DNA from: Candidatus Aminicenantota bacterium
Lineage (GTDB): Bacteria > Acidobacteriota > Aminicenantia > Aminicenantales > Aminicenantaceae
Direction: 5' to 3'
Assembly: GCA_016927475.1 (NCBI GenBank)
Contig: JAFGMO010000002.1
Location: 62,001-126,000 of the forward strand
Length of the DNA: 64,000 nt
The translations under genes and the position numbers were made by a program. Below, in pieces: positions 46,121 through 55,029 of this stretch. Each line of letters opens with the position of its first letter. The first letter of the stretch is position 1. Under the pieces are notes generated by a model. That model was not told where the DNA came from. It saw nothing but the letters and a program-made list of their open reading frames with translations, and did no database searches.

Positions 46121-46145
46121 CCTTTATTATTTATAAATTTGGCCG

Positions 46146-46169
46146 GGGAGTTTCTTAAAAGAAACTCCC
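46146..46169. terminator. Bidirectional hairpin between maeB and the FMN-binding protein gene
   Basis: GGGAGTTTCTT pairs perfectly with AAGAAACTCCC, at least ten base pairs with a tiny AT loop, midway between the two convergent stop codons. T-rich sequence follows on the plus side. The preceding TTTATAAATTTGGCCG resembles the ends of the dispersed repeats, so a repeat may have been adopted as a terminator. Confidence 0.6.
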
Positions 46170-46173
46170 TATG

Positions 46174-46629
46174 CTATTGATTTCTTTTGCCTGTTATGCG
46201 TTGGATTTCGATTTTAATAACGGAAACAGAACGTAATTCCTCTTCAGAATAGGTCCTCTTTCCCGCTCCGAATTGATCCAAAATAACATCGAGGCCTTTT
46301 TTCTTGGCCTCCATCCCCTGAAGAAATACAGCCCGTCCGGAACCGATCACACTTTCATAATGCATATCCCATTGGCAGGCTGTTTTCCCTTTTTTCAGAT
46401 GCGTCTCACCCTCGACTTCAAAACAGACCCTGTTATCCGCTCTCATCATCCGGATCTTTTTCCCTTCAAAAGCGGAATGGAAATAGATGGCATTTTTCCG
46501 GTAACCGAAACAAACGGGAAATATATATGGACCGTCTTCACCGCACACGGCGATCCGGCAAACTTTGGCCCGAAGCAGGATTTTTTCGATCTCCACCCGG
46601 CTTCGTATCTCTTTTTCTTTTTTCCGCAT
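46174..46629 (-). CDS. Pyridoxamine 5'-phosphate oxidase-like FMN-binding protein
   Basis: 151 residues, a split-barrel flavin fold of the NimA/PNPOx-like group. Typical segments are the N-terminal KILLRAKVCRIAVCGEDGPYIFPVCFGY, IYFHSAFEGKKIRMM, then NRVCFEVEGE and the later YESVIGSGRAVFL. Members bind FMN (some heme) and include nitroimidazole-resistance reductases, but the physiological role is usually unknown. It lies 72 bp downstream of the aminotransferase gene on the same strand and may share its transcript. Confidence 0.85.
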   Translation of the reverse strand: MRKKEKEIRSRVEIEKILLRAKVCRIAVCGEDGPYIFPVCFGYRKNAIYFHSAFEGKKIRMMRADNRVCFEVEGETHLKKGKTACQWDMHYESVIGSGRAVFLQGMEAKKKGLDVILDQFGAGKRTYSEEELRSVSVIKIEIQRITGKRNQ

Positions 46630-46701
46630 AGCGAAAGAACCGGTCCCTTCAGCATCTTGTGCCGAAACGGGATTTCCAATCAGGCGGGAAATCCCTCTGA
46701 C

Positions 46702-47907
46702 TCAATCCAAAGCTTTGAAAACATCCTTGATCTTCTTAAATGCCCAGTTGAGATCTTTTTGCTTAATAACCAGAGGAGGCGCGAAACGGATGACATTCTC
46801 ATGTGTCTCTTTACAGAGCAAACCTTCCTTGGCTAAAGCCTCACAGAAACGCCTGGCCCCGCCGGCCTCTTCTTTCAATTCCAGACCGATAAGAAGCCCT
46901 TTTCCCCTAATCTCTTTGATGTGGCGGCTCTTTAAAGTAGCAAGCTTCGACATAAAATAGTCACCTTGTTCGGCCGCGTTGGTCACAAGGTTTTCTTCCC
47001 GGATAACTTTCAGAGATTCGCGCGCCACGGCACAGCCCAGGGGATTCCCTCCGAAAGTCGATCCATGTTCTCCAGGAGCGAATAGTCCCAGGACCTCACG
47101 CATAGACAGCACAGCTGATACGGCATAGCAACCTCCTCCCAAGGACTTTCCAACGATCATAACATCCGGCTTGACGTTTTCGTAATCACAGGCAAAAAGT
47201 TTCCCCACTCGTCCCAGGCCCGTCTGGATTTCATCTGCCATGAAGAGAACATTGTTTTTCTCGCATATTTCTTTGGCTTTTTCCAGGTATCCGCCCGGAG
47301 GAATGATAATCCCGGCCTCAGCCTGGATAGGTTCGAAAAGGAATGCCGCCGTATGGGGACTGATGGCCTCTTCCAGAGCTTCCGTGTCGCCAAAGGGAAT
47401 GTTTACAAATCCAGGTGTAAACGGTCCGAAATCCTTGCGGTAGAGAGGCTCGGTGGAAAAACCAATGATGGTTATCGTGCGGCCGTGAAAATTATTGGCA
47501 CAGGTGATGATCTCGGATTGGTCCTGGGGAATGCCCTTTGTTTTGGCAGCCCATTTGCGGGCTGCTTTAATGGCCGTCTCGACGGCTTCCGCTCCTGAAT
47601 TCATCGGAAGTACCTGTTCGTAACCTGTCAGGTCGCAAATCTCCTTGGCCAGCATCGGCCACTGATCATTGCGAAAGGCTCTTGACGTCAGCGTCACCTC
47701 CTTGGCTTGTTCCGTAAGTGCTTTGACGATTCTCGGATGGCAGTGCCCCTGGTTCACTGCTGAATAGGCGCTTAAAAAATCCAGGTATTTGTTTCCTTCC
47801 ACATCCCAGACCCAGATACCTTTCGCCTTAGACACGACAACATCCAGAGGATGATAATTTTTTGCTCCGTATAGGTCTTCTAGAATGATCAAATCTTTAG
47901 AATCCAT
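46702..47907 (-). CDS. rocD: Ornithine aminotransferase
   Basis: 401 residues, class III PLP enzyme. It has the OAT-typical N terminus KNYHPLDVVVSKAKGIWVWD, FLSAYSAVNQGHCHP, the MNSGAEAVETAIKAARKW cofactor region, NNFHGRT, FMADEIQTGLGRVG, and the PLP lysine in VGKSLGGGCYAVSA. It transfers the delta-amino group of ornithine to 2-oxoglutarate, forming glutamate semialdehyde, which closes to pyrroline-5-carboxylate. That is also the product expected from the HypD-like enzyme at 8-11 kb. Family-level confidence is high; lysine- or acetylornithine-directed activity is less likely given the N-terminal pattern. Confidence 0.92.
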   Translation of the reverse strand: MDSKDLIILEDLYGAKNYHPLDVVVSKAKGIWVWDVEGNKYLDFLSAYSAVNQGHCHPRIVKALTEQAKEVTLTSRAFRNDQWPMLAKEICDLTGYEQVLPMNSGAEAVETAIKAARKWAAKTKGIPQDQSEIITCANNFHGRTITIIGFSTEPLYRKDFGPFTPGFVNIPFGDTEALEEAISPHTAAFLFEPIQAEAGIIIPPGGYLEKAKEICEKNNVLFMADEIQTGLGRVGKLFACDYENVKPDVMIVGKSLGGGCYAVSAVLSMREVLGLFAPGEHGSTFGGNPLGCAVARESLKVIREENLVTNAAEQGDYFMSKLATLKSRHIKEIRGKGLLIGLELKEEAGGARRFCEALAKEGLLCKETHENVIRFAPPLVIKQKDLNWAFKKIKDVFKALD

Positions 47908-48052
47908 GATAACTCCTTGCCCTATTGGTAAAACCCTTGCTATTCAGTAAAGTGGCCGACTCTGATAGATAATACTAATAAGATGAATAAATTATCGCTT
48001 TATTCTGACCACCCCTACTCATGAATAATTCAGGTAAAACCTCATAATATTA
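47908..48052. repeat. Intergenic gap with degenerate MITE-like repeat, copy C
   Basis: Upstream of rocD. Around 47939-48036 the left end (GCTATTCAGTAAAGTGGCCG then ATAGATAAT) and the right end (CTCATGAATAATTCAGG) are degenerate matches to the ends of copies A and B, in inverted orientation. No gene is seen. The match is weaker than for A and B. Confidence 0.35.
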
Positions 48053-48144
<92 letters not shown>

Positions 48145-48319
48145 GTGATAATTCATATCGGTATACGATAGAGAGGAAAAATAAGGTAGCAGAAATAATA
48201 AAGAAAATCAATTTTTATGAATAATGCTGGGGCACTTACGAACGATGAAAATTATTGCCTGTTATCCTGGATCACCCGGATGAACCGGGTGATGACCGGT
48301 TGATGACTGTTGTTATTTT
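48145..48319. other. Gap between homoserine dehydrogenase gene and tRNA-Ser
   Basis: Contains the terminator-like hairpin at 48271-48293 and a repeat-end-like TATGAATAATGCTGG near 48217. Nothing else is recognisable. Confidence 0.4.
48271..48293 (-). terminator. Perfect GC-rich hairpin downstream of homoserine dehydrogenase
   Basis: ATCACCCGG and CCGGGTGAT form a perfect nine-pair stem with an ATGAA loop, 27 bp past the stop of the minus-strand gene. No clean T run follows within ten bases on the minus strand, so it may be a weak or factor-assisted terminator. Confidence 0.45.
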
Positions 48320-49324
48320 CTAGGTAATAATGCAATGCTTATACATATTGATAATATCCTTTAACAAGGCCGCCGCAGCTCCGCCCGGGTCGGACTTTCC
48401 TCCGGTAACAGTAATCCGGCTCATGGTATCCGTGTGAAACGTGATGCCTTTTTCCGCTCCGACGACGCCATAAAGCGGATGATCACCGTCCAAAGCCTCC
48501 GGCTTGACACTCAATAAAATCCGCCCCTTTTCAGCAAGATAGGTTCCCAAAAGTTTGACGGCTTTTCTTTTTTTGGACTGTCGGTACAGCTCTTCCCGGG
48601 AAAGGCCACGGATACCTTCGACAAAAACATCTTTTAAACATAATTTCTGTTTCAATGCCGCATTGCTGATGAGAAGAAGTTTGACGGCGGTGTCCCATCC
48701 ATCGACATCCATGGAAGGGTCTGGTTCGGCAATTCCTTTTTTCCGTGCTTCACGTAGAGCTTCTTCATAAATCAATCCTTGATGCATCCGGGTCAATATA
48801 TAATTCGACGTTCCGTTGAGAATCCCTTCAATACGTTGAATTTCCGTTCCCGCCAGCGCATAAATAGCAGTATCGATGGCCGGAAGAGCGGCAGCCGTCG
48901 CTCCGCTTATTCGAATTTTTCTTTTCCGACTTTCGGCTTTTTTATATAACGCAGCCGGGTCGGCAACCAGGGGCCCCTTAGCAGCGGTAACCACGTGCCA
49001 TCCCAGGTCCAATGCCCGCAGAATGTTTGTGCGCCCCGGTTCGCCGGTATGGATATCGGAAGGCGTACATTCCACCCATACTCCGCTTTTTTTTGGCGGA
49101 AAAAAACATTCTCTACCGGTCATTTCATCCCACCGGGTGGACGGCTGGATTCCTTTTCCCAACTCATCTGGGGAACAAATCCATCCTTTTTTCCGGATAA
49201 CAGCCCGAAAAAAAAGATCCAACCCATAGCGGTCCAGAATCCTCATGCGTCTGAAACGCACCAGTTCATAAAAAGCTTTACCGACATTCCCAAAGCCGGC
49301 CAGTATTAACTCAACACTTTGCAA
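48320..49324 (-). CDS. hom: Homoserine dehydrogenase
   Basis: 334 residues. The N-terminal NAD(P) fold reads LILAGFGNVGKAFYELV; the catalytic region has VVTAAKGPLVADP, GATAAALPAI and GILNGTSNYILTRM, then PDPSMDVDGWDTAVKLLL with the conserved Asp and Lys. It lacks the C-terminal ACT domain of feedback-regulated enzymes. It reduces aspartate semialdehyde to homoserine, the branch to threonine and methionine; threonine synthase is encoded 1.9 kb away. The start appears to be TTG 49324, with GAGGGTAGG just upstream. It lies between two tRNA-Ser genes on the same strand. Confidence 0.92.
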   Translation of the reverse strand: MQSVELILAGFGNVGKAFYELVRFRRMRILDRYGLDLFFRAVIRKKGWICSPDELGKGIQPSTRWDEMTGRECFFPPKKSGVWVECTPSDIHTGEPGRTNILRALDLGWHVVTAAKGPLVADPAALYKKAESRKRKIRISGATAAALPAIDTAIYALAGTEIQRIEGILNGTSNYILTRMHQGLIYEEALREARKKGIAEPDPSMDVDGWDTAVKLLLISNAALKQKLCLKDVFVEGIRGLSREELYRQSKKRKAVKLLGTYLAEKGRILLSVKPEALDGDHPLYGVVGAEKGITFHTDTMSRITVTGGKSDPGGAAAALLKDIINMYKHCIIT

Positions 49325-49440
49325 CCTACCCTCTCAATTTGAATCATAGCTGAATTTAGACGGAACGTACATAATCTCATTGATAAACGGTATTAAGATC
49401 GAATATTCAGGTTAAAAAAGTTTATTGGCAAAAAAGAAAA

Positions 49441-49529
49441 CGGAGAGGGTGGGATTCGAACCCACGATCCTGAAAAATCAGAATAACGACTTTCGAGGCC
49501 GTCGCCTTAAACCACTCGGCCACCTCTCC
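49441..49529 (-). tRNA. tRNA-Ser (anticodon CGA)
   Basis: 89 nt without an encoded CCA. The acceptor stem GGAGAGG/CCTCTCC is the same as in the first tRNA-Ser, with D-region GGCCGAGTGGTTTAAGG. The anticodon loop CCTCGAAA carries CGA (reads UCG). A long variable arm follows, then T-arm GGGTTCGAATCCC. T-rich sequence follows the discriminator G on the minus strand, consistent with termination. Confidence 0.95.
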
Positions 49530-49573
49530 ATATGACAAATCAAATATACCATCACCCGCCGGTTTTTTCCCTT

Positions 49574-50032
49574 TCACCGCCGTTCCTGAAAAAAACGGGA
49601 AAGGATACGTCCGCATTCCCCGGCCAAAATACCTCCCTGTGTCGATAGAACATGGTTTGTTTTATCGAACGGAAAAAACATGATGGATTCGACGGCACCG
49701 GACTTCGGATCTTTGGCACCGTAGACCAACCTCTTGATTCGGGCTTGAACCGCCGCTCCCAGACACATGGCACACGGCTCCAGCGTGACATAAAGCACAC
49801 AATCCGTCAAACGGTGATTTTTTCTTTTTTTCGCGGCCCGGCGAAGAGCAAGAATCTCGGCATGGGCCGTCGGATCACATTTCATAACGGTTTCGTTATG
49901 CCCTCTCCCTAGGATACGATTTCCCTGGACAACAACGGCCCCCACAGGGACTTCTCCCTTCTCTAAAGACCTGTGGGCCTCTTTGAGCGCTTCGGCCATG
50001 AATCCGGTGTCGAATGTTTGCTCTTTCATCAA
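49574..50032 (-). CDS. tadA: tRNA-specific adenosine deaminase
   Basis: 152 residues. The deaminase zinc site is complete: HAE in DPTAHAEILALRRA, and PCxxC in TLEPCAMCLGAAVQARI, with the Glu as proton shuttle. The TadA-type segment VYGAKDPKSGAV distinguishes it from cytidine deaminases. It converts A34 to inosine in tRNA-Arg(ACG). The first two codons are both ATG (50032 or 50029), and either may be used. It lies just upstream of tRNA-Ser(CGA) on the same strand. Confidence 0.93.
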   Translation of the reverse strand: MMKEQTFDTGFMAEALKEAHRSLEKGEVPVGAVVVQGNRILGRGHNETVMKCDPTAHAEILALRRAAKKRKNHRLTDCVLYVTLEPCAMCLGAAVQARIKRLVYGAKDPKSGAVESIMFFPFDKTNHVLSTQGGILAGECGRILSRFFQERR

Positions 50033-50182
50033 GGCCAGATTTTACCCGGGTTGAACCAAATTTACAACATCGAACCTGAAAATTCCATAAACAAAACAAA
50101 GCAGGTTAACCTGCTTTACATTAAACCCTTGTTTTTTTACACTAATGCTTTGATTCGTTCCCTTTAAAGACGGAATTTTCAT

Positions 50183-51391
50183 ATGGACAAATTGGAATGT
50201 TTATTTTGCCAAAAATCCTTTCCCCTTGATATTTTTTTTCCATTCTGCCCTCTCTGTCAGGAGCCTCTCCTCTGCCCCGATCCCCTCTCAAACAAACCGG
50301 GAATTCCCAAAGCTTTCCCTACCATCAAAAACTGGTATTCCTGGCTTCCCCTGTCGACATACAATCCCTATCTCAGTTTGGGCGAAGGAAGAAGTCCCCT
50401 CATCCGATGCGGTAATCTTCTGCCTTCCAACGAACTCCCCCCTGTTTTTTTTAAAAACGAGTCCTTCAATCCGACCGCCAGTTTCAAAGACAGGGGAACA
50501 GCCCTGGCCATTCAAAAGGCCGTCTCCTTGGGGATAAATAAAATCGGCACGGTTTCCACTGGAAATATGGCCGCTTCCACGGCGGCTTACGGGGCCAAAG
50601 CCCGGATAACGACGTATCTCCTCCTTAAAGAAGACACAAGCGACCAAAAGGCCAGAACGCCCGCTGTATTCGGACCAAAAATATTTAAGGTCAAGGCTGA
50701 CTACGGAAAACTCTTCACCGAGAGTTATTCCCTGGGCAAAAAACACGGCATCTACTTTATGAATTCCGTCGATCCCTTTCGTATCGAAGGCTACAAAATC
50801 ACCGGATTTGAAATTTTTCGCCAGCTGAATAACAAAGCTCCCGATTTTATCTTCGTGCCCCTCAGTTCCGGGGGACACCTTATCGGTTTGATACGTGCTT
50901 TCCAAAACCTGGGCCATTCCGGAACTCTTCGGAAATTTCCCGTGTTTGTCGGAGTTCAGGCAGAGGGCTGTGCTCCCCTGGTCCGGGCTTTTGAACGTTC
51001 GGAATCCCGTTTTCGAAGAATTCCCGAAGGAAAAACCGTGGCCCACTCCATATCCAATCCCGATCCGCCGGGAGGAAATATCGTTCTGAAACTCATTCAA
51101 AAAAACAAGGGTGTCCTCGTATCCGTCTCCGATGAAGAAATCCTCGAAGCCCAAAAAATCCTGGCCGTTAAAGAAGGCATCAACTGCCTGCCTGCTTCTG
51201 CGGCTTCCCTGGCAGGCTTTTTTAAGCTCAAGACTTCAGGCCGCATCAAAAAAAACCATATTTCGGTGCTGATAATCACCGGCAGTGGCTTAAAAAAGCT
51301 AACTCCCACCGATACCTCCTCAGATCCCTGCCTTTCCATTTCCCTTAGAAAACTCGATACTGTCTTTTCAAACGAACGTAAGATTTATTGA
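50183..51391 (+). CDS. thrC: Threonine synthase
   Basis: 402 residues, PLP fold type II. The N terminus has paired Cys (CLFCQKSF and CPLCQEPL), a zinc-ribbon-like extension seen in many ThrC proteins. The PLP lysine is in NPTASFKDRGTALAI, followed by the VSTGNMAASTAAYGAKA loop, and a SSGGHLIG phosphate-binding loop. It converts O-phosphohomoserine to threonine. No homoserine kinase gene is adjacent. It diverges from tadA across 150 bp. Confidence 0.9.
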   Translation: MDKLECLFCQKSFPLDIFFPFCPLCQEPLLCPDPLSNKPGIPKAFPTIKNWYSWLPLSTYNPYLSLGEGRSPLIRCGNLLPSNELPPVFFKNESFNPTASFKDRGTALAIQKAVSLGINKIGTVSTGNMAASTAAYGAKARITTYLLLKEDTSDQKARTPAVFGPKIFKVKADYGKLFTESYSLGKKHGIYFMNSVDPFRIEGYKITGFEIFRQLNNKAPDFIFVPLSSGGHLIGLIRAFQNLGHSGTLRKFPVFVGVQAEGCAPLVRAFERSESRFRRIPEGKTVAHSISNPDPPGGNIVLKLIQKNKGVLVSVSDEEILEAQKILAVKEGINCLPASAASLAGFFKLKTSGRIKKNHISVLIITGSGLKKLTPTDTSSDPCLSISLRKLDTVFSNERKIY

Positions 51392-51726
51392 GACCGTGTC
51401 TATTCGACCAAGGCAAAACTTTATCTCGCCATTTTAATATGGTATGATACCTGTGTTTTTATTAATGGTGATTATTCACGAGCCGAGGGGCAAGGTCGGT
51501 TCCCACAGCTGCGAGGCGACGGTGTGCAAGGCTGGATATTCCTGTGAGCGATCGAACAGATCATATTTATCCCCTTGAATTTGCTTTTTTCAAGTTACGG
51601 CTCCGTCAATGGTTCCGTCGCTTAGCCTGTAAGTTTTTCGGAAAGCAAAGACGGAAAAATTCGGCTCGCGTAGAGGGCAAACTCGGTATTTTTTATGAAT
51701 AAATCAGTTTAAGCAAGGAGGATTAT
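51392..51726. other. Intergenic region upstream of hflK
   Basis: A 335-bp gap with no credible gene. It contains the GC-rich dispersed repeat at 51475-51562, and TATTTTTTATGAATAAATCAG near 51690 resembles a repeat end. A strong ribosome site, AAGGAGG, ends the region before hflK. Confidence 0.5.
51475..51562 (+). repeat. GC-rich dispersed repeat, copy 3
   Basis: Begins ATTCACGAGCCGAGGGGC, then CAGCTGCGAGGCGACGG, and ends near GATCGAACAGATC. The order of motifs matches the copies at 19160-19263 (minus) and 36711-36767, with extra bases between. It has no open frame. It may be mobile-element debris or a structured RNA unit. Confidence 0.5.
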
Positions 51727-52701
51727 ATGAGCAGAGATTTCCCACAGGTGGAATTCAAACTCCCAAAAATCAAAAAAGGACTGGTGCAGCTCATTGTCAT
51801 CGGCGTGATTATCGTCATTTTCCTTTTCAGCTCTATCTACCAGATTGGTCCGGAGGAGATCGGTGTTATTCTTCGCTTCGGAAAATTCATCCGGACATCT
51901 GATCCCGGTCTTCACTTAAAACTGCCCTTTGGGATTGAAACGTTGAAAAAAGTTCCCGTCCAGCGCCAGCTGAAAATGGAATTCGGCTTCCGTACCACAG
52001 AGGCGGGCATCCGGTCGGAATACCGTGTAACCCCGGAAACAGAGCGTGAAGCCATCATGCTGACCGGTGACCTTAATGTAGGCATTGTGGAGTGGATCGT
52101 TCAGTACAAAATCAAAAATCCTTACAATTACCTTTTCAAGCTTCGGGATGCAACCAGCACTTTTCGCTACATGAACGAAGCCATTATCCGCAAGATCGTC
52201 GGCGACCATTCCGTTGATGAGGTTATAACCATAGGCAGGGCGGATATTGCCCTTCAGGCGAAAGAAGAACTTCAGACCCTTTGTGATCTTTACGAGATCG
52301 GCATCGAAGTCAACCAGCTCATCTTTCAAGATGTCAATCCGCCCGACCCGGTCAAACCTTCCTTCAACGAGGTCAACGAAGCCCTTCAGGAGAAAGAAAG
52401 GAAGATCAATGAAGCTTGGTCCGAGTACAACCAGGAAATCCCCAAAGCGGAGGGCGAGGCCGAGCAGATGATCCGCGGCGCCGAAGGTTATGCCACAGAG
52501 CGTGTCAACATGGCCCGGGGTGACGCCGATAGGTTCAAAAACATCTACCAGGAATACAGGCGCGCCCCCCTCGTCACACGCAAGCGCCTTTACCTAGAAG
52601 CATTAGAAAAACTTCTTCCTAAGATTGCAAGAAAAATCATCTTCGACGAATCCCAAAAGAACGTCGTCCCCCTATTGAACCTGGGAAAGGAGGATAAATA
52701 A
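51727..52701 (+). CDS. hflK: HflK, membrane protease modulator
   Basis: 324 residues. A TM near the N terminus (about 20-40, LIVIGVIIVIFLFSSIYQI) is followed by an SPFH/prohibitin domain starting GPEEIGVILRFGKF and a long C-terminal coiled coil (NEVNEALQEKERKINEAWSEYNQEI). With HflC it forms the periplasm-facing cage around the FtsH protease. AAGGAGG lies upstream, and its stop shares one base with the hflC start. The order hflK-hflC is the standard one. Confidence 0.94.
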   Translation: MSRDFPQVEFKLPKIKKGLVQLIVIGVIIVIFLFSSIYQIGPEEIGVILRFGKFIRTSDPGLHLKLPFGIETLKKVPVQRQLKMEFGFRTTEAGIRSEYRVTPETEREAIMLTGDLNVGIVEWIVQYKIKNPYNYLFKLRDATSTFRYMNEAIIRKIVGDHSVDEVITIGRADIALQAKEELQTLCDLYEIGIEVNQLIFQDVNPPDPVKPSFNEVNEALQEKERKINEAWSEYNQEIPKAEGEAEQMIRGAEGYATERVNMARGDADRFKNIYQEYRRAPLVTRKRLYLEALEKLLPKIARKIIFDESQKNVVPLLNLGKEDK

Positions 52702-53645
52702 TGAAAGCCTCAACCCGAAACATCATTCTCATTATTGTTCTGGCCTTAGGAATTATCGTTTTCCTCAGTTCAGTTTACATCGTTTCCGAGACCAACCAGG
52801 TTATCATCACCCAGTTCGGAGAGCCGATCGGGAACGCGGTGACCAAACCCGGCATGCATTTCAAAGCCCCCTTTATCCATAAGGCCAATTATTTCGAAAA
52901 ACGCTGGCTGGAGTGGAACGGAGACGCCAATCAGATACCGACCAAGGATAAAAAGTATATTTGGGTCGACACCTACGCCCGCTGGCGCATCAGCGATCCC
53001 CTGGTATTCTTTCAGCGCGTTCGGGACGAGAGAGGCGCCCAGTCCCGTTTAGATGACATCATCGACGGAGAAACAAGGAATGCCGTCGCCAATTTCGAAC
53101 TGATCGAGATCGTCAGGTCTTCAAACCGGCAGTTCGCTAAAACGGAAGAAACCATCATTCTTGACCTGGCTGCGGAAATTCCCGAAATAAAGACCGGCCG
53201 GGAAAATATTACGAATATCATTCTCGAAAATGCCTCCAAAATCACTTCCGAATTTGGTGTCGAGCTGAAGGATGTCAAAATCAAAAGGGTCAACTACGTG
53301 GATGAAGTCCAGCGCAAAGTTTTTGACAGGATGATTTCCGAAAGACAAAGGATCGCATCCAAGTACCGCTCAGAAGGTGACGGAGAAAGTGCCAAGATCA
53401 GGGGGCAAAAAGAGAGAAAACTGAAGGAGATCACTTCGGAGGCCTACAGGAAGTCCCAGGAGATCCAGGGAAAGGCCGATGCTGAAGCGACTAACATTTA
53501 CGCCCAGGCTTACAATCTTGACCCGGAATTCTACCAGTTCATGAAAACACTGGAAACATATGTCACTACCCTGGAAAAGGAAACCTGGCTGGTTTTGTCC
53601 ACCGACTCCGAATTTCTGAAATACTTGAAGAACACCCGGAGATAG
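52701..53645 (+). CDS. hflC: HflC, membrane protease modulator
   Basis: 314 residues. It has an N-terminal TM (about 8-28, IILIIVLALGIIVFLSSVYIV), an SPFH domain (ETNQVIITQFGEPIG, then KTGRENITNIILE) and a coiled coil with RKLKEITSEAYRKSQEIQGKADAEA, the HflC hallmark. It is the partner of HflK directly upstream. It starts at the base where hflK ends, so the two are translationally coupled. Confidence 0.95.
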   Translation: MKASTRNIILIIVLALGIIVFLSSVYIVSETNQVIITQFGEPIGNAVTKPGMHFKAPFIHKANYFEKRWLEWNGDANQIPTKDKKYIWVDTYARWRISDPLVFFQRVRDERGAQSRLDDIIDGETRNAVANFELIEIVRSSNRQFAKTEETIILDLAAEIPEIKTGRENITNIILENASKITSEFGVELKDVKIKRVNYVDEVQRKVFDRMISERQRIASKYRSEGDGESAKIRGQKERKLKEITSEAYRKSQEIQGKADAEATNIYAQAYNLDPEFYQFMKTLETYVTTLEKETWLVLSTDSEFLKYLKNTRR

Positions 53646-53670
53646 CGACAGTCATATCAAACGAGTTTAA

Positions 53671-53757
53671 GCGCGGCAGTTCACAGGTATGTTTAACCGG
53701 GTACGAAAAGCCCGTGTAATTCCCGGCAAATGCCTGTGTTGTGGGGAGCTGCCGCGC
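53671..53757. ncRNA. Candidate structured RNA or complex inverted repeat
   Basis: Nested pairing is visible: GCGCGGCAG (53671-53679) with CTGCCGCGC (53749-53757), CACAGGTA (53682-53689) with TGCCTGTG (53731-53738), and CCGGG (53697-53701) with CCCGG (53722-53726). That is about 22 pairs in a three-tier stem with internal loops. It lies between convergent hflC and the D-cysteine desulfhydrase-like gene. I do not recognise a known family, and the transcribed strand is unknown. Confidence 0.4.
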
Positions 53758-53775
53758 AGATTGCTTCCCGGATTA

Positions 53776-53803
53776 TGAATAGCTCAGGTTCCTGGTCTAT
53801 TCA
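53776..53803. repeat. 28-bp palindromic repeat
   Basis: TGAATAGCTCAGG and CCTGGTCTATTCA flank a TT centre, forming a near-perfect palindrome. The equivalent palindrome occurs at 36690-36717 with only a few changes. It is followed by ATAAATTTGGAAGG, like the left ends of the MITE-like copies. Confidence 0.55.
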
Positions 53804-53842
53804 TAAATTTGGAAGGTAAAAAGCTATAAGATCCTGGGTAAT

Positions 53843-54907
53843 TCACTTATAGGATAGATAGTCGACGATAATATTTCTATAAGGAAATAAAGCCGGCACC
53901 CCCCCCGTATGCAGAAAGACAATCCTGTCGCTTTTTTTGAATGTTCCTTTTTTTATAAGATCGACCAGTCCGGCCATAGCCTTCCCCGTATAAACGGGAT
54001 CGAGGTAGAGCCCTTCGTGCAGGGCGACAAATCTGAGAGTGTCGGCCACGTTTTTGTTCATAAAACCATAGCCTTCTCCTATATATTCATCATAAACCAC
54101 AATATCCTCATCGGTTACCGACGTTTTTAACCCCCAGGCGTCTTCAGCATCCCGGGCAATCTTCAGGATCGATTCGCTGAAAGTTTCTTTTTCCTCGGAA
54201 ACACTGACGCCAAAAATCCGGATTCCTGTTCCGTCCGCCTTGGCGCCCAGGAGCAGACCGGCCTGAGTGCTGCCGGAACCGGAAGCATGAATGATATAGT
54301 CAATTTTAAGGCCTTTTTTTCCAGCCTGGTTTTTGATTTCATTAAAGGCATCAAAATATCCCACCGCGCCCAGCGGCTTATCCATGGACCCGCCGACCAC
54401 CGAGCCACCGATGGGAACGATATAGGGCCTATGGCCTTTCTCTAAAACTTCATTTACAACCTTCTGAACGGCATCCTCCGCCTCTTCCTCCGTAACAACC
54501 CGGCCCCCCTTTGTTTCGCAGAAGCGAATGTCCGCTTCAAGGATAACATCGAGCAGAACATTTCCGTCGATTTCGCCGGTATGTTCGGCAGTGCGGAAAA
54601 GCAGAAGAATCGGTTTAAGGCCATATTTTCGTGCAGCCGCAGCCGTCTGCAAACACCAGTTGGATTGGATACCGGCCCAGGTAATAACAACATCGGCTCT
54701 TTTGTCCAGGACGTCCTGAATGATATATTCCAGTTTCCGGGACTTGTTGCCGCCAAAAGCCAAGCCTGTAAGATCGTCACGTTTGATATAAATTTCAGGC
54801 CCTCCCAAGGCTTCTGTCAGGTTGTCCATCTTGACCATCGGAGTCGGGCGGGAGATGAGCGCAACTCTTCGCAGTTCTTCGATCCCTGAAGATTTTTTAT
54901 TGTCCAT
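53843..54907 (-). CDS. D-cysteine desulfhydrase / ACC deaminase family PLP enzyme
   Basis: 354 residues, PLP fold type II. The PLP lysine is in IKRDDLTGLAFGGNKSRKLEYI (about 37-57), followed by the TWAGIQSNWCLQTAAAARKYGL substrate region. HASGSGSTQAGLLLGAK and FLHTGGVPALFPYRN are the phosphate- and active-site loops of this family. Members deaminate D-cysteine (DcyD) or 1-aminocyclopropane-carboxylate, and I cannot separate them safely; D-cysteine desulfhydrase is commoner in anaerobes. The gene stands alone. Confidence 0.85.
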   Translation of the reverse strand: MDNKKSSGIEELRRVALISRPTPMVKMDNLTEALGGPEIYIKRDDLTGLAFGGNKSRKLEYIIQDVLDKRADVVITWAGIQSNWCLQTAAAARKYGLKPILLLFRTAEHTGEIDGNVLLDVILEADIRFCETKGGRVVTEEEAEDAVQKVVNEVLEKGHRPYIVPIGGSVVGGSMDKPLGAVGYFDAFNEIKNQAGKKGLKIDYIIHASGSGSTQAGLLLGAKADGTGIRIFGVSVSEEKETFSESILKIARDAEDAWGLKTSVTDEDIVVYDEYIGEGYGFMNKNVADTLRFVALHEGLYLDPVYTGKAMAGLVDLIKKGTFKKSDRIVFLHTGGVPALFPYRNIIVDYLSYK

Positions 54908-55029
54908 ATTCTGTTTCCTTTCTTTTCCTCTCTATATAACAAATGCACCGGGTTTGACAAGAAAGGAAAATCTTTTGAAATTCCGCCCAAAATCTTTCGG
55001 GGAATCCGTTCGACAAAATATCCTATGGG

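Noticed and set aside
49422-49616. A 64-codon minus-strand frame ending beyond tRNA-Ser(CGA)
   Set aside because: It is read through the tRNA gene and the end of tadA; the translated tRNA explains the sequence.
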